64,000 nt of DNA from Actinomycetes bacterium. GTDB lineage: Bacteria; Actinomycetota; Acidimicrobiia; Acidimicrobiales; Ilumatobacteraceae. The notes beneath the pieces were generated by a model, which did no database searches, was not told the origin of the DNA, and saw nothing but the letters and a program-made list of their open reading frames with translations. A program made the translations under genes and the position numbers. Where the stretch lies: assembly GCA_027491335.1 (NCBI GenBank), contig JAIXWJ010000074.1, forward strand, positions 62,001 to 126,000. The letters are read 5' to 3'. The first letter of the stretch is position 1. Each line of letters opens with the position of its first letter. Positions 7,031-14,955 of this stretch are shown in pieces.

Positions 7031-8775
7031 CGCAACGTCGATCCGCCCGGCTCGGGGATCGGGCATCGCGGCGACGAGAGGATCCCCGAACACTCGAGGA
7101 CGTCGATACGCGCGGCGTTCGCCTCGATGAATCGAGAGACGCACATCAACTCGTCGTACAGATCGCGGGACAGAGGAACTCCGGAGATGGTGGGTGGATC
7201 CGCCGGAGCGAGCAACGGCTCGATGGTGGCCAGGACCGGTCCGGGGTTGGTCGTCAACGGCGTGAAAATCTGATCGTCGAGACGAGTGCCCACGAGGACT
7301 CCGTGGTCCAATTCGAGCACGACGCCCTGATGGCGAATCAGCAGGTGCTCGGCGGCGCGCAACTGCTCGCATCGACGTTGCCGCGTGAGCGCCTGCGAGA
7401 GAGCGTGCATGCGATCGCGCACGTTGGCGGCCTCTTCGTACCGCTGGGCGATCGACAGCGACTTCATCTTCTCGTCGAGCATCCCAAAGAGGGGCGAGGA
7501 GTCCGACGTGAGGGCCGACGCGATGAATCGCACGACTTCGGCGTACGCGTCGGGGTCGGCGGTGCCGGAACAGGGGCACATGGCCACGCCGAGTTGGGCC
7601 GCCGAGCACACCGGAGCATCCGTGGGTGCGGAGTACTTGCGTCCCATGCGGACGGTGCAACGACGAAGAGGAACCACCGACTCGATCGCCTCCACCACGA
7701 GACGCGCCGAGGTACGACTGGGAAGCGGGCCGATGTGCAGGCTCCCGGCGGCTTTTCCGGTGCCGGGGTTCTTGGTGATGACGAGTCGGGGCCATTCCTC
7801 CTCGAGGGTGAGGCGGACGTAGCAGTACTTGTTGCTGGTGGTGCCGGCCCGGTTGTACTGCGGCATCACTCGTTGGATGAGACGCATCTCGAGGATCTCG
7901 GCGGTGACGGGGTCGGGAGTCTCGATGTGATCGACGCGATGAACGACGCGAAGCATCGAACCGACCTTGCGTCGACTCTCGCCGGTGCTGAAGTAACTGC
8001 GAACCCGTTGGCGAAGGTTCGTGGCCTTACCGATGTAGAGAATGCGACCGTTCGCATCGGAGAACACGTACACCCCGGGCGCTCGAGGTAGGTCCTCGGT
8101 GAGGCGTAGCTTCGACGCTTGCGGGTGCGTGTCGAGGCGAGGCAGGCCGATGAGATCGTCCAAGCCCAACACTCCGAACCCGGCGGCGCGCTCGAGAAGG
8201 AAGTGCAACAAGTCCGCGGTGGAGAGAGCATCGTCGAGTGCTCGGTGGCTGGGTTGGTGCGGCAATCGCAAACGTGCGGCGAGCGTGCCGAGCTTGCAAT
8301 CGGGGACCTCGCTTCCCACCAATCGGCGGGCCAGAGGAACGGTGTCGACCACCTTGTTCGTGAGGGGATCGCGATCGTCGCGAATCAACGCGGCGTTGAG
8401 GAATCCCATGTCGAAGCGCGAGTTGTGCGCCACGATCACGGCGTCGCCGATGAAGTGGGTCAGCGTTCCGAGGAGCGATTCGATGCGTGGAGCGGGGAAA
8501 ATCATCGACTCGGTGATGCCGGTGAGCATGGTGATGTACGGAGGAATGGGAACACCGGGGTTCACGAGCGTCTGAAAGGTTCCGAGGCACTCGCCACCGC
8601 GATACTTGACCGCACCGATCTCGGTGATGCGATCGGTGTCGGTGGACCCACCGGTGGTCTCGAAGTCGATGATGCAGAACGTCACGTCGCTCAGCGGGGT
8701 GCCCATGTCGTCGAAGGTGCGCTGCACGGCGCGCCGCTCGCGCGGGGTCGAAGGAGCGAGGACTCGGTCGGGCAC
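7018..8775 (-). CDS. DEDD 3'-5' exonuclease fused to UvrC-like GIY-YIG domain
   Basis: 585-residue DNA repair protein. The N-terminal part is a DnaQ-type DEDDh exonuclease: Asp/Glu in IIDFETTG, NSRFDMGFLN, and HRALDDALST near residue 180. The second part is a GIY-YIG nuclease (APGVYVFSDANGRILYIGKA, then NLRQRVRSYF), followed by a UVR-like helix hairpin (RYEEAANVRDRMHAL). This architecture occurs in actinobacteria (for example the Rv2191 type) and resembles the UvrC/Cho N-terminal half without the RNase H-like nuclease. The start is a GTG at 8775; an ATG at 8706 would also keep the exonuclease motif. The exact repair pathway is not established. Confidence 0.9.
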   Translation of the reverse strand: MPDRVLAPSTPRERRAVQRTFDDMGTPLSDVTFCIIDFETTGGSTDTDRITEIGAVKYRGGECLGTFQTLVNPGVPIPPYITMLTGITESMIFPAPRIESLLGTLTHFIGDAVIVAHNSRFDMGFLNAALIRDDRDPLTNKVVDTVPLARRLVGSEVPDCKLGTLAARLRLPHQPSHRALDDALSTADLLHFLLERAAGFGVLGLDDLIGLPRLDTHPQASKLRLTEDLPRAPGVYVFSDANGRILYIGKATNLRQRVRSYFSTGESRRKVGSMLRVVHRVDHIETPDPVTAEILEMRLIQRVMPQYNRAGTTSNKYCYVRLTLEEEWPRLVITKNPGTGKAAGSLHIGPLPSRTSARLVVEAIESVVPLRRCTVRMGRKYSAPTDAPVCSAAQLGVAMCPCSGTADPDAYAEVVRFIASALTSDSSPLFGMLDEKMKSLSIAQRYEEAANVRDRMHALSQALTRQRRCEQLRAAEHLLIRHQGVVLELDHGVLVGTRLDDQIFTPLTTNPGPVLATIEPLLAPADPPTISGVPLSRDLYDELMCVSRFIEANAARIDVLECSGILSSPRCPIPEPGGSTLRQVA

Positions 8776-8835
8776 CCGTCAAGTGTTCCCGAACAGATGT
8801 TCCCCGTCAAGCATCGTGCGATCGTGACGTTGGCC

Positions 8836-8913
8836 CCGTGTGAACTCGTTGCCAAATCGCACCGTGTGAAATCGTTGCTATATCGCGCCGTGTGAACTCG
8901 CTGGTCGATCGCA
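8836..8913 (+). repeat. Three tandem copies of a 26-bp repeat in a divergent intergenic region
   Basis: Three consecutive 26-base units start at 8836, 8862 and 8888, each beginning CCGTGTGAA and ending ATCGCA or ATCGCG. A fourth start (CCGTA) begins at 8914. They fill the spacer between the divergent exonuclease gene and the zinc-ribbon gene. This may be a multi-site operator or a recent slippage product. Confidence 0.9.
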
Positions 8914-8928
8914 CCGTACGCTCCAACC

Positions 8929-9204
8929 ATGACCCCTCGATTGCGCTGCACCTCCTGCGGAAATCTCACCCGCTTCGACGTCGTGCGACGCACCCGCACC
9001 TCGGCGTTCCATCACTACAGCACCGGTGGCCACCTCGAGGTCGAGGACGTGGTGGTTCTGGAGGACGAGGTGGAGAGCATCACCTGTCGTTGGTGCGGTC
9101 CGGTGGGCCGGGTGCAGGAGTTCGAGGGCGATGATGGCGAAGACGCCGCCGTTGTCGGTGCGGGCCCCGACGGAGTGGCCGGGGGAACGGTCGCCGATGC
9201 GTGA
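8929..9204 (+). CDS. Small zinc-ribbon-like protein
   Basis: 91-residue protein with two CxxC knuckles (RCTSCGNLTRFDV near residue 7 and TCRWCG near 52) separated by a beta-rich stretch, consistent with a single zinc ribbon. The tail is acidic and Gly/Ala-rich. The function is unknown. The ATG at 8929 is the first in frame, and the gene overlaps the next one by 8 bases (ATGCGTGA), so the two are probably translated together. Similar small ribbon proteins are found in actinobacteria, but I cannot name a family. Confidence 0.75.
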   Translation: MTPRLRCTSCGNLTRFDVVRRTRTSAFHHYSTGGHLEVEDVVVLEDEVESITCRWCGPVGRVQEFEGDDGEDAAVVGAGPDGVAGGTVADA

Positions 9205-10168
9205 CGTGGCGTTCGAGCGGGGAGCCCATGAATTGGGCGAGGGCTGCTTGGCGTACCTGCAGCCCGACGGCGGTTGGGGATGGAGCAACGCCGGACTGAT
9301 CGTGGGTGACGGAGCATCGTTGCTCGTCGACACCTTGTTCGATCTCGACCTGACCGCCGAGATGCTGACGGCCTTCGCCCCGCACACGCGCTCGGCACCC
9401 ATCTCGACGTTGCTGAACACGCACGCCAACGGTGACCATTGCTACGGGAACCAACTCGTCGACGGAGCCGAGATCATCGCCTCCTCGGCGGCGGCGCGCG
9501 AGATGTCGGAGGTGCCGCCGGCGATGTTGGCCGCGTTGAACGCGGCGCCCGGCGAACTGGGAGAACTGTTTCGTTCGTTCTTCGGAGAGTTTCGCTTCGA
9601 CGGCATCGAGCAACGCTTGCCCACGCGCACGTTCGACGGTCGTCTCGACGTCGAGGTCGGTGGTCGCGTCGTGGAGCTCATCGAGGTGGGCCCGGCGCAC
9701 ACCGGTGGCGACGTGATCGCCCATGTTCCGGACGCGCGCACCGTCTTCACCGGCGACATTTTGTTCGTCGGGGGCACGCCCATCGTGTGGGCGGGCCCGT
9801 TGTCCAACTGGATCGCCGCGTGCGATCTGATGCTCGGCATGGACATCGACACCGTGGTGCCGGGTCATGGTCCCGTCACCGACAAGTCGGCGGTGGTCGA
9901 AGTGCGCGACTATCTCGCGTTCATCGAAGCCGAGGCCGCGGCACGACACGCGGCCGGAGTCGACGCGTTCGATGCCGCGCGCGACATCGCGCGAGCGATG
10001 GGTGTCGCCGGTCGCTCGTTCGCGAGTTGGGGCGAGTTCGGGCGGGTCAGCGTGAACGTCGAGACGGTGTACCGCACGTTGGATGCGGGGCACGCGAGCC
10101 CCGACGTCGTGGAGCAGTTCAGGAGGATGGCGTCGATCGAGGGTCGCGGCGTCGCAGGCTCCACCTGA
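9197..10168 (+). CDS. Metallo-beta-lactamase-fold hydrolase
   Basis: 323-residue MBL-fold protein. Zinc-binding motifs are NTHANGDHCYGN (the HxNGDH variant, with Asn in place of the second His), GPAHTGGDV, FTGDILF with the bridging Asp, and VPGHGPV with the last His. The N-to-H replacement is common in one MBL subgroup with THxNGDHxxGN. A helical C-terminal region of about 90 residues follows the core. The ATG at 9197 is chosen over the upstream 9026 start because it overlaps the previous stop and begins just before the fold. The substrate is unknown. The last 50 bases overlap SURF1 on the other strand. Confidence 0.88.
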   Translation: MRDVAFERGAHELGEGCLAYLQPDGGWGWSNAGLIVGDGASLLVDTLFDLDLTAEMLTAFAPHTRSAPISTLLNTHANGDHCYGNQLVDGAEIIASSAAAREMSEVPPAMLAALNAAPGELGELFRSFFGEFRFDGIEQRLPTRTFDGRLDVEVGGRVVELIEVGPAHTGGDVIAHVPDARTVFTGDILFVGGTPIVWAGPLSNWIAACDLMLGMDIDTVVPGHGPVTDKSAVVEVRDYLAFIEAEAAARHAAGVDAFDAARDIARAMGVAGRSFASWGEFGRVSVNVETVYRTLDAGHASPDVVEQFRRMASIEGRGVAGST

Positions 10169-10856
10169 CGGCCAACACCCAACCGATGGCCACGGCGGTG
10201 GCGAAGATCAACCACTGAATCGCGTACGACAGGTGGGGCCCGCTGTCGAGTTCGGGAAGCGGAACCGACTCGAGGAGCGCACTCTCGGCGGGGTCGGATT
10301 GTTCGAGGGCCAGCACGACGTCGAGAAGGTCCCCATCGATCTGGTCGTCGAGTCGATCGATGTCGAGTCGTAGGAACTCGTCGAGGTCTCCGGGGGCATC
10401 GGCGGGCTGACCGGTGCGACGGGACTCACCGGCGCGCAGGGTGCCCACCACTCGCACCTCGCCGGCGGGCGCGTCGGGAGCCGAATCGGTGAGGGCCACG
10501 AATCCGCGATTGACCAACACGATGCGACCGTCGTCCAGTCGCAGGGGCGTGACCACGTTGGAGCCGGCGCGTCCGTTCTGGCTGCGATTGGCGATCGTCA
10601 CCTGCTCGTCGACGAGGTACACGCCCTTGGCGCCGGCCGAACGCCATTCGACGTCGGCCGGATTCAAGTCGGCGGAATCGACGTCGGCGATGTCGATCAA
10701 GGGAAGCGACGTGCGGTCCCGGACTTCGTCGTTGAAGTTCCGACGTTCGACCATGCGATCGAACTGCCAGAGCGAGAGCAGGACCATGGAGATGATGCCG
10801 ATCAAGCAGAGAAGATGGAAGAGGATCCACTTGGGGCGCGTCAGGAACCGGAGCAC
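10119..10856 (-). CDS. SURF1 family protein (cytochrome oxidase biogenesis)
   Basis: 245-residue membrane protein that helps assemble haem-copper cytochrome c oxidase. The architecture is typical: an N-terminal transmembrane helix (FHLLCLIGIISMVLLSLWQ), a periplasmic domain with family blocks YLVDEQVTIANRSQNGRAG and VLVNRGFVAL, and a C-terminal helix (SYAIQWLIFATAVAIGWVL). The start is a GTG at 10856; the longer ORF adds unrelated sequence. It is convergent with the MBL gene and overlaps it by 50 bases. No oxidase subunit genes are nearby. Confidence 0.9.
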   Translation of the reverse strand: MLRFLTRPKWILFHLLCLIGIISMVLLSLWQFDRMVERRNFNDEVRDRTSLPLIDIADVDSADLNPADVEWRSAGAKGVYLVDEQVTIANRSQNGRAGSNVVTPLRLDDGRIVLVNRGFVALTDSAPDAPAGEVRVVGTLRAGESRRTGQPADAPGDLDEFLRLDIDRLDDQIDGDLLDVVLALEQSDPAESALLESVPLPELDSGPHLSYAIQWLIFATAVAIGWVLAVRWSLRRRDPRSTPSS

Positions 10857-10889
10857 GAGGACAACGTAGCGGTGTGAAACGATGGGGGT

Positions 10890-11396
10890 ATGGGTCCCAT
10901 GCCGTCGGATTTGCCGAACTTCCGGATTCCCCACGCCGAGAAGATCGAGTGGATGATCGAAACCAAGGGCTGGGCCCTCGAGCCGGTGGTGGCCGACGTC
11001 ACCGGTGACCCGCCGATGCCCGGTTACTGCTACACCATCGGCCTGCCCGCGTTGCACGGATTTCCCGAGATCGTGGTGTTCGGTCTGACACCGGTGGCCA
11101 TCAGTGGTTTGCTCGACATGGTGGTGGAGCAGTTGGCGTCCGGCGTCGAGATTCCGGTGGATGTCGAGCTCGTCGGGCTGTTCGACAACGAACTGCGTTG
11201 CGTTTTCGCCAGCGTGGACGTGTCGTCACGAACCGACATGTTCCGCACCGGGGTGGCGTGGCACGGAGTCGACACGTTTCCGATGGTTCAGTTGTTGTGG
11301 CCCGATCGCAACGGATGGTTGCCTCACGAGTCCGGATTCGACGCCTCCGTGCGGGCCGCCCAACCGGTGATCGGACGGGTCGGGGGAGCGAACTGA
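10890..11396 (+). CDS. DUF4262 domain protein
   Basis: 168-residue cytoplasmic protein matching DUF4262: a conserved YTIGLPALHGFPEIVVFGL block near residue 48, then a helical middle and a Trp-containing segment (MVQLLWPDRNGWLPHESGF) at the end. The family function is unknown. The first ATG (10890) and a second one three codons later (10899) are both possible. It overlaps the alpha-mannosidase ATG by one base, so the genes are translationally coupled, but a functional link to glycan hydrolysis is not established. Confidence 0.85.
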   Translation: MGPMPSDLPNFRIPHAEKIEWMIETKGWALEPVVADVTGDPPMPGYCYTIGLPALHGFPEIVVFGLTPVAISGLLDMVVEQLASGVEIPVDVELVGLFDNELRCVFASVDVSSRTDMFRTGVAWHGVDTFPMVQLLWPDRNGWLPHESGFDASVRAAQPVIGRVGGAN

Positions 11397-14300
11397 TGGC
11401 TCATCGGGTGACGGCACCGGCGATGCAACGGGCGCAACGGTTGCTGTCGCAGAGAATTCGACCGCACGTGTTGTCGTCGGAGGTGGCGATGAGCGTCGAG
11501 GCCATCGACGAAGCCTTCGACGCGCCGAGCCACGCCGAAGCGGTGCGGGCCCCGCGTCGTCCCGTCGTCCCGGGCACGCCATGGGGGCGCCCCTGGCACA
11601 CGACCTGGTTCCGTCTCTCGCACGTCGTCGATGAACGTCACGCCGGTCGGCCTCTCGTCGCATCCATCGACATCGGGTTCAACGGACGTTACGACGGCTT
11701 TCAAGCCGAAGCCATCGCATGGATGGACGGTCGGATCGTGCGTGCGGTGCAACCCGATCGTCGCTTGGTCGATCTGGGGGAGCGCTCGATCGGTGACGTG
11801 ATCGAGATCTGGATCGAAGCGGCGGCCACACCGGTGATCGCGGGTCATGCCTCCGGGTACGGTCCGACGCCATTGGGAGACCCGGCCACCGCCCCGAACG
11901 TTCCGTTGTACGTGTTGCGTCGGGCCGACGTGGCGGTGAAGGACGACGCGGTCGAGGAGTTGACTCTGCGGATGCAGGCCGTCATCGACCTGATCCTCGA
12001 CACCCCCGACGGCGATCCCGCGCGGGCCCGATTGTTCGATGCTCTCGAACGTGTCGGTGACGCCATCGACGTGGACGACGTTCCGGCGACCAGCAACGCC
12101 GCTCTCGCGGCCATCTCGAGGGTCTTCGACTCGTCCGGTCCTCGGCCGCGACATCGAATCGTCGCGGCCGGTCACGCGCACCTCGACACGGCATGGTTGT
12201 GGCCCATTCGTGAGACGCGTCGCAAGGCGGTGCGAACGTTCGCCAACGCCGTGGACCTGTTGCGACGCAATCCCGACGTGGTGTTCTCGCACAGTCAGGC
12301 CCAGCACTACGACTGGGTGCGCGAGGATGCGCCTGAATTGTTCGACGAGGTCCGTCGATTGGTTGCCGAGGGACGATGGGAACCGGTTGGGGGAATGTGG
12401 GTGGAAACCGACTTGAACCTTCCATCGGGAGAGAGCCTGCTGCGGCAGATGGTTCACGGCCAGCGGGCGTTCCGGGATTGGTTCGGGCGTCGATGCGACG
12501 GAGCCTTCCTGCCCGACGATTTCGGTTATCCGGGATCGTTGCCCCAGATCGTTCGACACGGTGGCGGCCGTTGGTTCTTCACGCAGAAGCTCAGCTGGAA
12601 CGAAACCAATCGGATGCCTCATCACAGTTTCTGGTGGGAAGGGATCGACGGCTCGAGATTGTTCGCTCACTTCAGTCCGATCGACACCTACAACGCGTTG
12701 CTCTCTCCGGCGCAGTTGCGGTTCGCCGAACGCAACTTCACCGATCATGCCGGCGCGACCGTCTCATTGGCCTTGTTCGGACACGGCGACGGTGGTGGTG
12801 GACCGACCCAACAGATGATCGACCGTGGTCGTTTCGCGGGGACGATGGATTCGGTCCCGGCCGTCACGTTCGGGACCGTGTCGGGGTTCTTCGAGGAGGC
12901 GATCGCGGAGTACGCCGAACGGGCACCGGTGTGGGTCGGTGAGATGTACTTCGAGAAGCACCGTGGCACCTACAGCTCCCAGATCGGCACCAAACAGGGC
13001 AACCGGAACAGCGAACGTTTGTTGCACGAGATCGAGTTGTGGTCCGCGGCGGCGGGAAGCGTGGTCGATGGGCTCGATGGATGGTGGCGACGCGTTCTCA
13101 CGCAGCAGTTCCACGACATCATCCCGGGTTCGTCGATCGCTTGGGTCCACCGAGATGCCGAGGCCGAGCATGCCGACGTGGCGCGGGGGATCGAGGAGGC
13201 GATCGACGGGGTGCTGTCTCCTCGTTTCGACGGATCGATGTGGCTGGCCAACTCGGCTCCGGTCGATCTGGATGGTGTGGTCGACGTGGACGGCGTTCCC
13301 GAGCGGGTGGTGGTACCCGCGATGACCATCACGGAGTTGGCTCGCGCGCGTCGGGAGATCGAACGTCCGGTGCGGGTGCTCGAGGGAGACGATGCGACGA
13401 CTCTCGTCGTCGACAACGGCCTGGTGCGCGTGGCGTGGGCCGCCGACGGTTCGATCGTTTCGTTCGCTCATGTCGCCAGCGGTCGCGAAATGGTGCGCGG
13501 AGGTTCGTCGGTGGCCCTGACGATTCGACGCGACATCCCGGCCGAGTACGACGCATGGGACATCGACATGGCCGATGCCGATGCGCCCACCACCGTCATC
13601 GGCGCGGTGACTCCGCCGCGCGTCGAATCCGCCGACGATCGACGCGTGGTGGTTGTGGCGGACTTCGCTCATGGCACGTCGCGTTTTCGGGTGCGGTGGT
13701 CCGTCGTGGCCGACTCGGCGCGGGTCGACGTGGCGATGGACGCCGACTGGCGCGAGACCGAGAAGCGCGTCCAGGTGAACTTTCCGGTCGACGTTCTGGC
13801 ACGCGAAGCGGTGTGCGGAACCCAGTTCGGGCACGTGCGTCGAGCGCGACACGGCAACACCTCGTGGGACGTGGCCCGATTCGAGACCTGCGCCCACCGT
13901 TACGTGTTGGTGTGCGAACCCGGAGCGGCCATGGCCATCGTCGCCGACGGACCGCGAGGCTACGACACTCGTGGCGACGCCATCCGTTTGACTCTTCTTC
14001 GAGCACCGTTGTTCCCCGATCCAATGGCGGACCGCGGCAGTCAACGACTCGAATGGTCGTACTTGGCGTTCGATCACGACCCGATCGTCGATGGATCGTT
14101 GGAGCGCGAGGCCGCACTGGTGGCCCATCCGTCGCGCGTGGTTCGGGGGACACCCGACGTTCTCTCGGCGGGCGTTCGAGTGGAGTCCGACGGTGCCCTC
14201 GTCAGCTCCGTGAAGCTGGCCGACGACGGTTCCGGTGATCTGGTGGTCCGGTTGTGGGAATCCCGAGGTGGACGCACGACGGCGCGGTTGATCCTGGAGC

Positions 14301-14446
14301 ATCCGGTGTCGTCGATCGTCGACTGTGACGCGCTGGAGGATCCGACGACGGAGCCCCCCATCGACGTTTCGGGGACGACGGTGGACCTGACTCTTCGCCC
14401 GTTCGAGATCCGCACTCTTCGTCTACGTGTACTTCGTCATCGTTGA
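11396..14446 (+). CDS. Alpha-mannosidase, glycoside hydrolase family 38
   Basis: 1016-residue zinc-dependent exoglycosidase that removes alpha-linked mannose. The GH38 catalytic domain shows the zinc-binding GHAHLDTAWLWPIRETRRK near residue 260, the nucleophile region LPDDFGYPGSLPQIV near 372, and a later zinc His in QFHDIIPGSSIAWVHRD. A C-terminal beta-sandwich of about 350 residues follows, as expected for the family. No signal peptide is visible, suggesting a cytoplasmic role such as recycling mannosides or imported glycans. The ATG at 11396 overlaps the previous stop; the ORF extension to 11198 is in the DUF4262 gene. Confidence 0.94.
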   Translation: MAHRVTAPAMQRAQRLLSQRIRPHVLSSEVAMSVEAIDEAFDAPSHAEAVRAPRRPVVPGTPWGRPWHTTWFRLSHVVDERHAGRPLVASIDIGFNGRYDGFQAEAIAWMDGRIVRAVQPDRRLVDLGERSIGDVIEIWIEAAATPVIAGHASGYGPTPLGDPATAPNVPLYVLRRADVAVKDDAVEELTLRMQAVIDLILDTPDGDPARARLFDALERVGDAIDVDDVPATSNAALAAISRVFDSSGPRPRHRIVAAGHAHLDTAWLWPIRETRRKAVRTFANAVDLLRRNPDVVFSHSQAQHYDWVREDAPELFDEVRRLVAEGRWEPVGGMWVETDLNLPSGESLLRQMVHGQRAFRDWFGRRCDGAFLPDDFGYPGSLPQIVRHGGGRWFFTQKLSWNETNRMPHHSFWWEGIDGSRLFAHFSPIDTYNALLSPAQLRFAERNFTDHAGATVSLALFGHGDGGGGPTQQMIDRGRFAGTMDSVPAVTFGTVSGFFEEAIAEYAERAPVWVGEMYFEKHRGTYSSQIGTKQGNRNSERLLHEIELWSAAAGSVVDGLDGWWRRVLTQQFHDIIPGSSIAWVHRDAEAEHADVARGIEEAIDGVLSPRFDGSMWLANSAPVDLDGVVDVDGVPERVVVPAMTITELARARREIERPVRVLEGDDATTLVVDNGLVRVAWAADGSIVSFAHVASGREMVRGGSSVALTIRRDIPAEYDAWDIDMADADAPTTVIGAVTPPRVESADDRRVVVVADFAHGTSRFRVRWSVVADSARVDVAMDADWRETEKRVQVNFPVDVLAREAVCGTQFGHVRRARHGNTSWDVARFETCAHRYVLVCEPGAAMAIVADGPRGYDTRGDAIRLTLLRAPLFPDPMADRGSQRLEWSYLAFDHDPIVDGSLEREAALVAHPSRVVRGTPDVLSAGVRVESDGALVSSVKLADDGSGDLVVRLWESRGGRTTARLILEHPVSSIVDCDALEDPTTEPPIDVSGTTVDLTLRPFEIRTLRLRVLRHR

Positions 14447-14491
14447 CGCGGACGATGTGCGCGAACGTGGGAAGACTGGCACACTGAGGCG

Positions 14492-14935
14492 GTGAGCGCG
14501 TCCAGATCGGTTGTCGGAGCACCGGTGCTCGTGTACGACGGTGATTGCGCGTTCTGCACTCGGTCGGTTCGATTCATCGAGCGACGCATTTCGCGGCATC
14601 CCCGCATCGTCGCGTGGCAGCACACGGAACTCGAACCATTGGGTCTCACGCGCGAGATGTGCGAGACGGCGGTGCAATGGGTCGGAGTCGACGGCGAGGT
14701 GTCGTCGGGTCATCGGGCCGTCGCACGCACTCTCATCCATGGTCGTCGTGGTTGGCGGGTGCTCGGCCACCTCATCTTGTTGCCCGGAATCGATGCCGTG
14801 GCCGCCCTCGTGTACCGCTGGGTGGCCCGGAATCGTCACCGGATGCCCGGAGGAACCGCCGAATGCGTGCTCCCCGCGGCCGAGCGCACGGCCGAGGCCC
14901 CTCGCCCGGACGGCTCGGGTGGAGCAACGCTCTGA
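14492..14935 (+). CDS. DCC (DUF393) thiol-disulfide-like protein
   Basis: 147-residue protein of the DCC/DUF393 family, thioredoxin-like in fold. The signature VYDGDCAFCTRSVRFIE lies near residue 14, giving a CxxC pair, followed by AWQHTELEPLGLT and GHRAVARTLIHG blocks. A hydrophobic stretch (VLGHLILLPGIDAVAALVY) may be membrane-associated. The start is a GTG at 14492. It lies 20 bases upstream of the acyl-CoA mutase. Its physiological partner is unknown. Confidence 0.87.
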   Translation: MSASRSVVGAPVLVYDGDCAFCTRSVRFIERRISRHPRIVAWQHTELEPLGLTREMCETAVQWVGVDGEVSSGHRAVARTLIHGRRGWRVLGHLILLPGIDAVAALVYRWVARNRHRMPGGTAECVLPAAERTAEAPRPDGSGGATL

Positions 14936-14955
14936 ATCCCCGACACAATGGGGAC

